Made by a program: the position numbers and the translations under genes. The notes under the pieces are model-generated. The model was not told where the DNA came from. It saw only the letters and a list, made by a program, of their open reading frames with translations, and ran no database searches. Positions 1-7,537 of a stretch of 17,980 bases of DNA are shown here, in pieces. Numbering within the stretch: position 1 is the first letter of the stretch; each line of letters starts with the position of its first letter. The DNA comes from Acidobacteriota bacterium (GTDB lineage Bacteria; Acidobacteriota; Blastocatellia; Pyrinomonadales; Pyrinomonadaceae), in the NCBI GenBank assembly GCA_003222935.1, contig QHXL01000018.1:2199-20178 (forward strand), given 5' to 3'.

Positions 1-1527
1 TCCAGCGTACGCGGCGCGCGTAATTACATAAGGTCTCTTGTCTGGCTGGAGCCGTTCCAGTCCTTCGTAAGTTGCTCGCGCCATGTTCAGCGCAAAAATA
101 TTTCGATTCTTCGCGTGAGTGGAATTTTCACCCCCGTCATAACTAACAACATCGATCTGGTTCTTGCCGGTTTGATCGACGAAGTCGGCAGGTTCATTCA
201 TATCCATCCATATTCCAGCAACACCGACATCCGTATAGGCTCGATGAAGATCGCCCCACCAGCGACGCGCCTCCGGCAATGTGTAATCAACAAACGCACT
301 CTCTCCCGGCCAGACCCTCGGTACAAATAGTCGTCCATCTTTTCGTTTTTGAAAGTAGTTCTTTGCGACACCTTCGTTGAAGACGTAATAGGAATTTTCC
401 TGCGATGCTAACGGGTCGGTTGATGCCTGAGGTCCTGTCGGTTGATGTTTCACACCGGGATCGACAATCGTTACGATCTTTACTCCCTGGTCGCCCAGTC
501 GTCTGATCATTCCCCTGGGATTTGGAAAACGTTCCTTGTTCCAGGTAAAGACCCTGTACGCCTGCATGTAGTCTATATCGAGATGAACTACGTCGAGTGG
601 CAGGTCACGCTGGCGATATTGTCGTACGACCTCATCAACCATTGCTTCCGGATAGTAACTCCAGCGACTCTGCTGATTTCCCAGTGCCCACATCGGCGGA
701 AGCGGCATACGTCCCGTGAGATCGGCGTAACGACCCAGGATTTTCGGAAGTTGTGGTCCATAGAAAAAGTAGTAGTTCATCTCGCCGCCTTCGGCGCCAA
801 ACCAGGCTCGCTGCTGCGATGATTTACCGAAATCGAAGTAGCTCCGGTAACTGTTGTCGAAGAAGATCCCGTAGGCGATGCCGTTTTCCAAACCGAGATA
901 AAAAGGCACAGTCTGATAGATCGGATCACGTCCTTCTACGTAACCGGGCGTATCCGAATTCCAGTTGATGAATGAACTGCGTCGCTTGTCCAACCGTGCG
1001 GCTTTTTCGCCGAGGCCATAGAAGTGTTCATCAAATCCGAGTTTCTTTGACGCGGCTACGAAGACACCGGCATCAGGATCGAACATCATCGACTTGAGGA
1101 GTCCTTTTGCGTCGTACGAGAGTGGTCGCTCATCAGCATTCACTACTGCGCCTGTTTTGGCGTCACGAAATTCAATCAGTAGAGGTGAACGACGGACGAC
1201 GACTTCGACCTCATCAGTTTTAATTGCAACTGCATTAGTTGTTTCAATCAGGCTCCAGCGTGGTGTTGACCAGGCGGTCTTGTCGATGGCCCAGGAGTGA
1301 TCTCTGTTTGATATTGGTTTTGAAAATGACGCGCGGACCCGAATCAGATCTGGGGCTAGGATTGTTATTCGAACTTGTGAATTGTCAGTGCAGTTAAGAG
1401 TTACAGAATTGTCATCCCGTTTGACACTGGCTACATCACCAATCTTCTCCAGGCGTGTAATGTCCTGGGCCGCGCCGCTTGAACACACGAAGAAAATTGA
1501 CACGAGGACCAAGAGGTAAGTTTTCAT
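1..1527 (-). CDS. GH31 family alpha-glycosidase (alpha-glucosidase or alpha-xylosidase), C-terminus beyond window
   Basis: Starts at ATG 1527 and stays open for 509 codons to the window edge, so only the N-terminal part is present (GH31 enzymes are usually about 700-850 residues). Residues 1-20 form a signal peptide (MKTYLLVLVSIFFVCSSGAA), so the enzyme acts in the periplasm or outside. Residues about 30-265 are the N-terminal beta-sandwich. The catalytic barrel begins near W280 (PLPPMWALG). It carries HLDIDYM with D317 and D319, the conserved subsite -1 segment, and GIWMDMNEP, where D442 is the expected retaining nucleophile. The last residues, RPYVITRAAYAG, match the next conserved GH31 strand; the acid/base lies off the window. 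No clear Shine-Dalgarno precedes the start. It is divergent from the TonB receptor gene, with a large inverted repeat between them. Family assignment is firm; substrate (alpha-glucoside or alpha-xyloside) cannot be decided here. Confidence 0.93.
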   Translation of the reverse strand, partial: MKTYLLVLVSIFFVCSSGAAQDITRLEKIGDVASVKRDDNSVTLNCTDNSQVRITILAPDLIRVRASFSKPISNRDHSWAIDKTAWSTPRWSLIETTNAVAIKTDEVEVVVRRSPLLIEFRDAKTGAVVNADERPLSYDAKGLLKSMMFDPDAGVFVAASKKLGFDEHFYGLGEKAARLDKRRSSFINWNSDTPGYVEGRDPIYQTVPFYLGLENGIAYGIFFDNSYRSYFDFGKSSQQRAWFGAEGGEMNYYFFYGPQLPKILGRYADLTGRMPLPPMWALGNQQSRWSYYPEAMVDEVVRQYRQRDLPLDVVHLDIDYMQAYRVFTWNKERFPNPRGMIRRLGDQGVKIVTIVDPGVKHQPTGPQASTDPLASQENSYYVFNEGVAKNYFQKRKDGRLFVPRVWPGESAFVDYTLPEARRWWGDLHRAYTDVGVAGIWMDMNEPADFVDQTGKNQIDVVSYDGGENSTHAKNRNIFALNMARATYEGLERLQPDKRPYVITRAAYAG

Positions 1528-1598
1528 AGTCTTAAACGCTGTTGAGAAGTTTCGGCAGATCATTTTGAGTATGTGACCTTTGAATTTACACATTTTGA

Positions 1599-1802
1599 GT
1601 CTGGGCCCTTTGGCTTTGTCTCATTCTCCCCATGCTTTAGCTTGGGGTCCTGGCAGTTCGAAGTTTTGGGAAACCGTTTTAACGGTTTCATGTGGCAGAT
1701 CAGCAACGATTAGGAAACCTTAAAACGGTTCACCACAAATGTGAGCACCCGATCCCTAAGCTAAAGCTCGGGGAGAATGAGATAAAGACTCAAGGTCCAG
1801 AC
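1599..1802. repeat. MITE-like imperfect inverted repeat between divergent genes
   Basis: Two ~52-base arms (1599-1650 and 1751-1802) are imperfect reverse complements. The best-matching blocks are 1621-1631 with 1770-1780 and 1634-1643 with 1758-1767, both perfect. Inside lies a second, smaller palindrome: GAAACCGTT (1670-1678) with AACGGTTTC (1681-1689), and a related degenerate copy around 1714-1731. Just left of the element, 1561-1582 and 1591-1612 are two similar copies of a CATTTTGAGT-containing 22-mer at a 30-base period. There is no open reading frame of note inside, so it would be non-autonomous if mobile. The rest of the 498-base divergent gap (1528-1598, 1803-2010) shows no gene and no promoter I can defend. 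Confidence 0.8.
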
Positions 1803-2010
1803 CAGCCACTGCTAAATTTGCGTCACGACCTTCTGCCAGATAACTGTTGAAGTTTTATGACTTTGATGGTACTTATGCGCTGAGGACATTTCCCCTGCCT
1901 CAACAATCCCCCAAACATTGAAGCGTATCCACAACACCGCTCGAATCTCGAGTCTGTGGTGAAGTTTCAATCCCTCAACATTTCAAGTTTCCCCACCACT
2001 GCTTTTCACC

Positions 2011-2017
2011 AAGGAGG
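2011..2017 (+). promoter_or_regulatory. Strong Shine-Dalgarno for the TonB-dependent receptor
   Basis: AAGGAGG lies 8 bases before ATG 2026. It fixes the start of the receptor gene and is among the strongest ribosome binding sites in the window. Confidence 0.85.
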
Positions 2018-2025
2018 AGAATTCT

Positions 2026-5000
2026 ATGTTCCGGTTATTTTCTTTTTCAGCCCGCGCTCTCATCTGCGGGCTATTTCTTTTACTACCCCTCGCAACTGCC
2101 GACGCGCAATTCAAGGCGAGCATACAGGGAACTGTTAGCGACGCCACTGGTGGACTGGTCCCTGACGCAAGTCTGACCGTTACAAATAAGGAGACAAATT
2201 CAAAGCAGACCACAACTTCGAGTGGCGAAGGTTTTTATCGGATCTCCGGACTTCCTCCAGGGACATACATGCTTGTCGTTGAAAAAACGGGTTTTAAGAA
2301 ACAGATATTCGAAAACGTAATTGTTAGCGCAGAGACCACCCAGGGTCTCAACGTCATCCTCGAAACAGGTCAAGTGGCTGAGACCGTGACCATCTCTGAA
2401 ACTACTGCACAAACACTGGGTACTGAAAATGGCGAGGTATCGCGCGCCATGACCACGCGGGAAATACGCGAGCTGCCACAGGTTGGACGTGATCCTTACG
2501 AATTGGCCCGACTCACACCGGGGGTGCTAGGAGATGGATCGCGCGGCAGTAATGGCAACGCCGTGAACCTGCCCAATACGACCGGTCCAGGAGGTTCGAA
2601 CAACTCGATCTTCCAAACCGAGAACCAGGTCCAGATCTCGGCGAATGGCCAACGACTTTCGAGCAACAATTTTCAAATTGATGGTGTCAGCGTAAACAGT
2701 TTCAACTGGGGCGGTGCTGCACTAGTCACTCCGAACCAGGAGTCTATTAAAGAAGTTAAAGTTCTATCGGCTTCATATTCAGCGGAAGACGGTCGCAATT
2801 CAGGAGCACAAGTCAAAGTCGTTTCAGCCGGAGGGGCCAACGACGTCCATGGCTCTGCGTTCTTTAAATACAACTCGCCAAAGTTGAACTCCTTCAACAA
2901 GTATGGTGGACCGGGAGCGCCACCCCTTCGTGTCAATGATTACATTCGGCAATTCGGTGGCAGTATTGGTGGACCACTGTACCTCCCGCACTTTGGTGAA
3001 GGTGGCCCAACTACGGTCTGGGGAAAGAACAAGTCGTTCATCTTCTTTTCGTTTGAAGGACTGCGCAAGACGGGCGACTCAACCGGTCGCGCATTCGTTG
3101 AAACCGCAGAATACCGTCAGCTCGTGCAACAACTGCGCCCCGGTTCCGTTACCGCCCAGATTTTAGCCTCCTCAGGGATCAACCCCCGGGTCATAAACGT
3201 CTTCGCTCCAAGCTGTGCGGTATTCGGTAACGACCCAAGCCGTTGTCGCGTTGTAGCCGGGGGTATGGACATTGGTTCGATTACTGGTGCGCTGAACCAG
3301 TATGTCTCCCTCGGTAACCCGACTGGTGGCGGTTTCGACGGTATACCTGACATCCAGGAGATTCAGTTTGCTCTTCCGAGCAGCAATCGTGGCAATCAAT
3401 ACAACGTTCGTCTTGATTTCACGCCAAATGCAAAAGACAGCTTGACGCTGAGTACCTACGTTACAAGGCTGGACAATCTCAGCAGTGACAGCGCGGGTAA
3501 GGGTCGACCTATGGCAGATCTTCCCTTCAAACCACTCAACACTTCGGGGACAATTGTGTATCGGAGAATTATCTCTCCGACCGTGTTCAATGAGGCGCGC
3601 TTCAATGCAACTCGATTTGCATCAGACCAACAGCGAGACGCCACCAACGTTAACTTTGGAATTCCTCGAGTGGAGGTGGAAGGTTTGCCATTCGATCGAA
3701 TTCGATTTGGCGCGGATCGCGGCGAGAACACGCCCGGAATCCTGGCTCAGAACATATTTGAGTTAAGCGACACTCTGACCAAAGTATTTGGCAACCATGC
3801 GTTGAAGTTCGGGGGCACATACCGCCTGGAACAGGACAACAGTGATAGCTCTGGTGGTTCTCGTCCGATCTATTCCTTCAGTGGTCTTTTCAACCTGGCG
3901 AACGGCACTCCGATTTTTGAAGGGGTCAACGCCGACCCCAGGACTGGTTTTCCGGCGGATGCGCAACGGTATTTTTCTACGAAGTACTGGGCTGGATTTG
4001 TGCAGGACGACTGGAAAGTGCGTCCGAATCTCACGCTTAATCTTGGTCTGCGTTACGAATACTACACGCCGCTCAAAGAGAAAGACGGTCGCTTAAGTAA
4101 TCTCTTTTTTGGCTCTCAGGGATTAGTGAATTCACAAGTTAGGACCGTCTCCCAGTTGTCTGATGCCGATCGAAATAACTTTGCACCGCGGATTGGCTTT
4201 GCTTACAGCCCGAGATTCCGAGCTTTGGGATTGGGAAGTGAAACTGGAGACAGCACTGTCGTTCGCGGGGGTTTCGGCATTGCATACAACCGGATTCCCG
4301 TCGCCCCGCTAGCTAACGTGCGTGGCAATCCGCCGTTCTTCGGTCGCTTCGGGATTTGCTGCGGTACGGCCTCAAATGACTTTGGCAGTCCGTTCGTAGG
4401 TGGTCAGATCCTCTATGCACTTGGTTCCAGTAATTCAGTTACCAGCTACCCCAGAAATCCTGCACTGGGCCAGGGAATAAATCCTGCCACTGGAGGACCC
4501 ATCAGCGGCGCTGTTGAACTCTATGGCGCCCCACAAGATCTTCCAAACCCGTACGTCTACCTCTACTCATTAGAAATACAGCAGGACTTGCCGGCCAAGT
4601 TAACTGGGACCATCGGCTATCAGGGCAGCGCGGGTCATAAACTGATTCGCCTGGTGAATCAAAACTTCCTGTACCCAAATAACCCGGCGTTCTTCCAGGT
4701 ATTCTTCACGACGCCGGATGTCAATTCGAATTACAACGCACTCAACCTGAACCTCGTCCGACGTTTCGCGGCTGGTCTGCAACTTCAGGCAAACTATCGC
4801 TGGAGCAAGAGCATCGACCAGTTGTCTTACGAAGGACCTGGCTTCGTCACCAATCAAACGTATCCACAGGACAACCGCACGGAACGTGGTCCATCGGACT
4901 TTGATGTTCGTCACTACTTTAACTTTTCAGGTTTGTATGAATTGCCGTTCTTTCGCGATCGACATGACTTTGTCGGTGCGGTGCTGGGCGGCTTTGAACT

Positions 5001-5538
5001 CACGGGTGTTGTGACATATCGGACCGGTTTTCCATTCACGCCAGTCGTGGGAGGTTGCACAAGCACTCCCGGTGGTCCTTCGCTATGTCCCGTACGTCCC
5101 CAGGGTTATAAAGGGCCAAGTGACATCGACACGTCCGATGATGCGTTTATTAACGGAAGCAACTTTCCAGGTGGAGGGGCACCGTTCTTCGTGGTTTTCG
5201 ACCAGGCCAATAACACAGTTGCACCTCCGGGTATTGGTCGCAATTCCTTTAGAGGACCGGGTTACTTCAATGTGGACTTGAGTCTTGTGAAGCACACTCG
5301 ACTTGGCGGTTTACTGGGTGAGTCGACTGACCTGGAGTTGCGCGCCAACTTCTTCAATGTCTTTAATCAGCTAAACCTGAAGACTTTTGCTTTTGGCAGT
5401 GACGCCACGACCATAGGCTTCTTCGATCCTCGTGGTCCAAACGAACCAGGAGTGTTGACGAATAACCCCCGGTTCGGACGAGCGACTGAAGGTCTCGCCG
5501 GTCGAGTGGTTGAACTCCAGGCGCGATTCAGGTTCTAG
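2026..5538 (+). CDS. Oar-like TonB-dependent receptor with N-terminal carboxypeptidase-regulatory domain
   Basis: Outer-membrane TonB-dependent transporter of 1170 residues, expected to import oligosaccharides or similar bulky ligands using energy from TonB-ExbBD. A signal peptide covers residues 1-27 (ends ATADAQ). Residues about 29-125 form a CarboxypepD_reg beta-sandwich (IQGTVSDATGGLVPDASLTV, then GEGFYRISGLPPGTYMLVV). The plug follows from about 136 (TTREIRELPQVGRDPYELA; QISANGQRLSSNNFQIDGV). The remaining ~870 residues are a beta-barrel rich in alternating aromatic strands (WAGFVQDDWKVRPNLTLNLGLRYEYYTPL) ending in a C-terminal Phe (LQARFRF), the usual outer-membrane barrel signal. This architecture is typical of Acidobacteriota, where many paralogues occur without SusD; no SusD-like gene is seen here. 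The glucanase gene begins 138 bases downstream on the same strand, suggesting co-expression, with a hairpin repeat in the gap. The ligand is inferred from neighbours only. Confidence 0.95.
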   Translation: MFRLFSFSARALICGLFLLLPLATADAQFKASIQGTVSDATGGLVPDASLTVTNKETNSKQTTTSSGEGFYRISGLPPGTYMLVVEKTGFKKQIFENVIVSAETTQGLNVILETGQVAETVTISETTAQTLGTENGEVSRAMTTREIRELPQVGRDPYELARLTPGVLGDGSRGSNGNAVNLPNTTGPGGSNNSIFQTENQVQISANGQRLSSNNFQIDGVSVNSFNWGGAALVTPNQESIKEVKVLSASYSAEDGRNSGAQVKVVSAGGANDVHGSAFFKYNSPKLNSFNKYGGPGAPPLRVNDYIRQFGGSIGGPLYLPHFGEGGPTTVWGKNKSFIFFSFEGLRKTGDSTGRAFVETAEYRQLVQQLRPGSVTAQILASSGINPRVINVFAPSCAVFGNDPSRCRVVAGGMDIGSITGALNQYVSLGNPTGGGFDGIPDIQEIQFALPSSNRGNQYNVRLDFTPNAKDSLTLSTYVTRLDNLSSDSAGKGRPMADLPFKPLNTSGTIVYRRIISPTVFNEARFNATRFASDQQRDATNVNFGIPRVEVEGLPFDRIRFGADRGENTPGILAQNIFELSDTLTKVFGNHALKFGGTYRLEQDNSDSSGGSRPIYSFSGLFNLANGTPIFEGVNADPRTGFPADAQRYFSTKYWAGFVQDDWKVRPNLTLNLGLRYEYYTPLKEKDGRLSNLFFGSQGLVNSQVRTVSQLSDADRNNFAPRIGFAYSPRFRALGLGSETGDSTVVRGGFGIAYNRIPVAPLANVRGNPPFFGRFGICCGTASNDFGSPFVGGQILYALGSSNSVTSYPRNPALGQGINPATGGPISGAVELYGAPQDLPNPYVYLYSLEIQQDLPAKLTGTIGYQGSAGHKLIRLVNQNFLYPNNPAFFQVFFTTPDVNSNYNALNLNLVRRFAAGLQLQANYRWSKSIDQLSYEGPGFVTNQTYPQDNRTERGPSDFDVRHYFNFSGLYELPFFRDRHDFVGAVLGGFELTGVVTYRTGFPFTPVVGGCTSTPGGPSLCPVRPQGYKGPSDIDTSDDAFINGSNFPGGGAPFFVVFDQANNTVAPPGIGRNSFRGPGYFNVDLSLVKHTRLGGLLGESTDLELRANFFNVFNQLNLKTFAFGSDATTIGFFDPRGPNEPGVLTNNPRFGRATEGLAGRVVELQARFRF

Positions 5539-5560
5539 AAACTTGTTCGACTAAGCGGTC

Positions 5561-5664
5561 CTCCTTGGAGTGCGGGGACTTGTCACCGCTTGTTACAGCG
5601 AGCCTTTCGTCTCATGCTAGTACTGCGATGACAAAGCGGTGACAAGTCCCCGCACTCCAAGGAG
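5561..5664. repeat. Perfect 31-bp inverted repeat between receptor and glucanase genes
   Basis: The left arm 5561-5591 and right arm 5634-5664 are perfect reverse complements over 31 bases, with a 42-base loop. The arm contains GGAGTGCGGGGACTTGTCAC. The element begins 22 bases after the receptor stop and ends 12 bases before the glucanase start. As RNA it would form a very stable stem. With no T-run after it, it is not a standard intrinsic terminator; mRNA end protection, attenuation or differential expression of the two genes are all possible. It looks like a dispersed extragenic palindrome rather than part of either gene. Confidence 0.9.
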
Positions 5665-5666
5665 AG
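5659..5666 (+). promoter_or_regulatory. Shine-Dalgarno of the glucanase gene, embedded in the hairpin stem
   Basis: AAGGAGAG lies 10 bases before ATG 5677 and is the only plausible ribosome binding site. Its first six bases (AAGGAG, 5659-5664) are the outer end of the right arm of the 31-bp inverted repeat, so they pair with CTCCTT at 5561-5566 when the hairpin forms. Confidence 0.7.
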
Positions 5667-5676
5667 ACGCTTACGA

Positions 5677-7095
5677 ATGTACCGTTTTGACAAAACACTG
5701 CTGATGCGGTTAGCGACTCTCCTGCTAACCCTCGTCGCGTTCTCGACGTCGTCATATTCACAAACCCGCAGCAGTCTTTCGCTAACCGCACAAGACGATG
5801 CCTTCTTAGAGGATCTTTCAAAAAGATCATTCCTCTTTTTCTGGGAACAGGCTGACCCTGAAACAGGATTGGTCGCTGACAGAGCGCGGGCCAACGGCGC
5901 GCCGTATGACCAGAGCCACCCGAGCGTCGACGTTGCGAGCAGTGCGGCGACGGGATTTGGTTTAACTGCCCTGTGTATCGCACACGATCGAGGGTGGGCT
6001 GATCGAAAAGCTATTCGTGATCGCGTGCTCGCAACACTTCGTTTCTACGCCGAGCGATCACCAAACGAGCACGGCTGGTTTTATCATTTCGTCGACAGAA
6101 AAACTGGCGAACGGAAATGGCGTAGTGAGATCTCCTCGATTGATACGGCGCTTTTGCTCGGTGGAGTGCTGACGGCTCGCCAGTATTTTCGCGCAGACAG
6201 GGAAATTGTTCGGCTCGCGACGCTCATTTACGAGCGTATTGATTTTCCGTGGATGCTCGCAGGGCAGTCATTGCTGATCTCGCACGGATGGAGACCCGAA
6301 AGCGGATTCATAAATCATACGTGGAACCATTACAGCGAACATACGATGTTGCAACTGCTAGCCATTGGCTCTCCGACTCACCCAATCAATCGGGGTGCGT
6401 GGCAGGCGTGGCAACGTTTACGACTTACCTTCGGCAACTACACTTATTTAACCTTCCCGCAGGCGCCGCTCTTTGTCCACCAGTACTCGCAGGGTTGGGT
6501 TGACTTTCGCAATCAGGAGGAGAGTTGGTATCCCTACACCAACTATTTTGAGAACTCGGTTAAAGCAACGCTTGCTCACCGTGAGTTTTGCCTAAGCCTT
6601 TCGGATAAGTTTCCTGCGTTTACAGAAAATGTCTGGGGGATCACGGCCTCTGACAGTGCCAAAGGATATCGTGCCTGGGGTGGACCACCGGCGTCACCCG
6701 ACATTGATGGGACGGTCGTACCGTCAGCTGCCGGTGGTTCGTTAATGTTCACTCCGGGGATTACCCTCGCAGCGCTCAAGACAATGCGCCAGAAGTGGGG
6801 AGATACGATTTACGATCATTACGGTTTTGTAGACGCCTTCAATCCAAATAGCGGGTGGGTTAATCCTGATGTTATAGGCATCGACGTGGGCATCACCTTA
6901 ATCAGCGCTGAAAACTTGAGAAGCGGCAACGTCTGGCGTTGGTTCATGCTCAATAAGGAGATTCCCCGGGCGATGCAGTTGGCCGGCTTTCGGAAGGTTC
7001 GCCGAGCTATGGGGACAAGGCTAAAAGTCCGCGGCGAATTAAGAGAACTTCGACACCACCGGCTTCAGCCGTGTGGAGCTTCAATTTCTTTCTAG
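5677..7095 (+). CDS. Secreted GH144/glycoamylase-domain glucanase (putative endo-beta-1,2-glucanase)
   Basis: 472 residues with a signal peptide at 1-29 (LLLTLVAFSTSSYS). The mature part is an alpha/alpha-barrel glycoside hydrolase of the glycoamylase (PF10091)/GH144 type. Recognisable segments are LSKRSFLFFWEQADPETGLV near 48-67, SSAATGFGLTALCIAHDRGW near 88-107, WRSEISSIDTALLLGG near 148-163, NHTWNHYSEHTMLQLLAIG near 213-231, LFVHQYSQGWVDFRN near 265-279 and WGITASDSAKGYRAWGGPP near 319-337. Characterised GH144 members cleave beta-1,2-glucan; many relatives are only annotated 'glucoamylase family', so activity is inferred, helped by the neighbouring GH3 gene and receptor. The start is set by AAGGAGAG at 5659-5666. 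The C-terminus is odd: residues 460-472 (HHRLQPCGASISF) and the stop region are encoded by the first copy of an intergenic repeat, so the native end has probably been replaced or extended. Confidence 0.85.
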   Translation: MYRFDKTLLMRLATLLLTLVAFSTSSYSQTRSSLSLTAQDDAFLEDLSKRSFLFFWEQADPETGLVADRARANGAPYDQSHPSVDVASSAATGFGLTALCIAHDRGWADRKAIRDRVLATLRFYAERSPNEHGWFYHFVDRKTGERKWRSEISSIDTALLLGGVLTARQYFRADREIVRLATLIYERIDFPWMLAGQSLLISHGWRPESGFINHTWNHYSEHTMLQLLAIGSPTHPINRGAWQAWQRLRLTFGNYTYLTFPQAPLFVHQYSQGWVDFRNQEESWYPYTNYFENSVKATLAHREFCLSLSDKFPAFTENVWGITASDSAKGYRAWGGPPASPDIDGTVVPSAAGGSLMFTPGITLAALKTMRQKWGDTIYDHYGFVDAFNPNSGWVNPDVIGIDVGITLISAENLRSGNVWRWFMLNKEIPRAMQLAGFRKVRRAMGTRLKVRGELRELRHHRLQPCGASISF

Positions 7096-7288
7096 ACGGA
7101 TGTTGTGAAGTAAACGGAGATACCACCGGCTTCAGCCGCGTGGAGCTTCAATTTCTTGCTAGAAGGTTGTTGTGAAGTAAACGAAGATACCACCGGCTTC
7201 AGCCGCGTGGAGTTTCAGTTTCTCGCTAGAAGGTTGTTGTGAAGTAAACGGAGATACCACCGGCTTCAGCCGCGTGGAGTTTCAGTTT
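7053..7288 (+). repeat. Four tandem forward copies of a 67-bp REP-like unit
   Basis: Units start at 7053, 7120, 7187 and 7254, exactly 67 bases apart. Each has a ~36-base core (ACCACCGGCTTCAGCCGCGT, then GGAGTTTCAATTTC) and a ~31-base linker that is nearly the same each time (contains GTTGTGAAGTAAACG). The core folds by itself: CCAC-CGGC, loop TTCA, GCCG, a bulged C, GTGG. The first copy is more diverged and overlaps the 3' end of the glucanase gene, whose TAG stop (7093-7095) falls in its linker. Constant linkers rule out CRISPR spacers. Confidence 0.92.
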
Positions 7289-7302
7289 CGTGGTCTAGGG
7301 TA

Positions 7303-7532
7303 AATTGAAACTCCACGCGGCTGAAGCCGGTGGTATCTGCAAATCAAACAGCGGGGTGTAGCGTGAAATTGAAACTCCACGCGGCTGAAGCGGGTGGTAT
7401 TTGCAAATCAAACAGCGGGGTGTAGCGTGAAATTGAAACTCCACGCGGCTGAAGCCGGTGGTATCTGCGAAAAATAAGAGCCTGAGTGTTAGCGAGAAAT
7501 TGAAGCTCCACGCGACTTACGTCGGTGGTATC
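7303..7532 (-). repeat. Four inverted copies of the same REP-like unit, facing the forward array
   Basis: The same core occurs in reverse orientation (CTCCACGCGGCTGAAGCC) with anchors at 7311, 7375, 7439 and 7506: two 64-base periods, then 67. The linker differs from that of the forward copies (contains GCAAATCAAACAGCGGGGTG). The last copy is diverged (GCGACTTACGTCGGTGG) and stops about 6 bases before the GH3 stop codon. With the forward array it fills almost the entire gap between two convergent genes and could fold as one very long hairpin, plausibly ending transcription from both sides. Confidence 0.92.
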
Positions 7533-7537
7533 GAGCA

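Noticed and set aside
442..822. 126-aa plus-strand frame opposite the GH31 gene
   Set aside because: The opposite strand encodes continuous GH31 sequence with conserved motifs, so this is a shadow frame.
5561..5664. Rho-independent terminator of the TonB receptor gene
   Set aside because: The stem is very long with a 42-base loop and is not followed by a T-run; classed as a repeat instead.
7053..7532. CRISPR array (repeats of ~36 bases at 64-67 base spacing)
   Set aside because: The 'spacers' are nearly identical to one another, the array flips orientation in the middle, and no cas genes are present.
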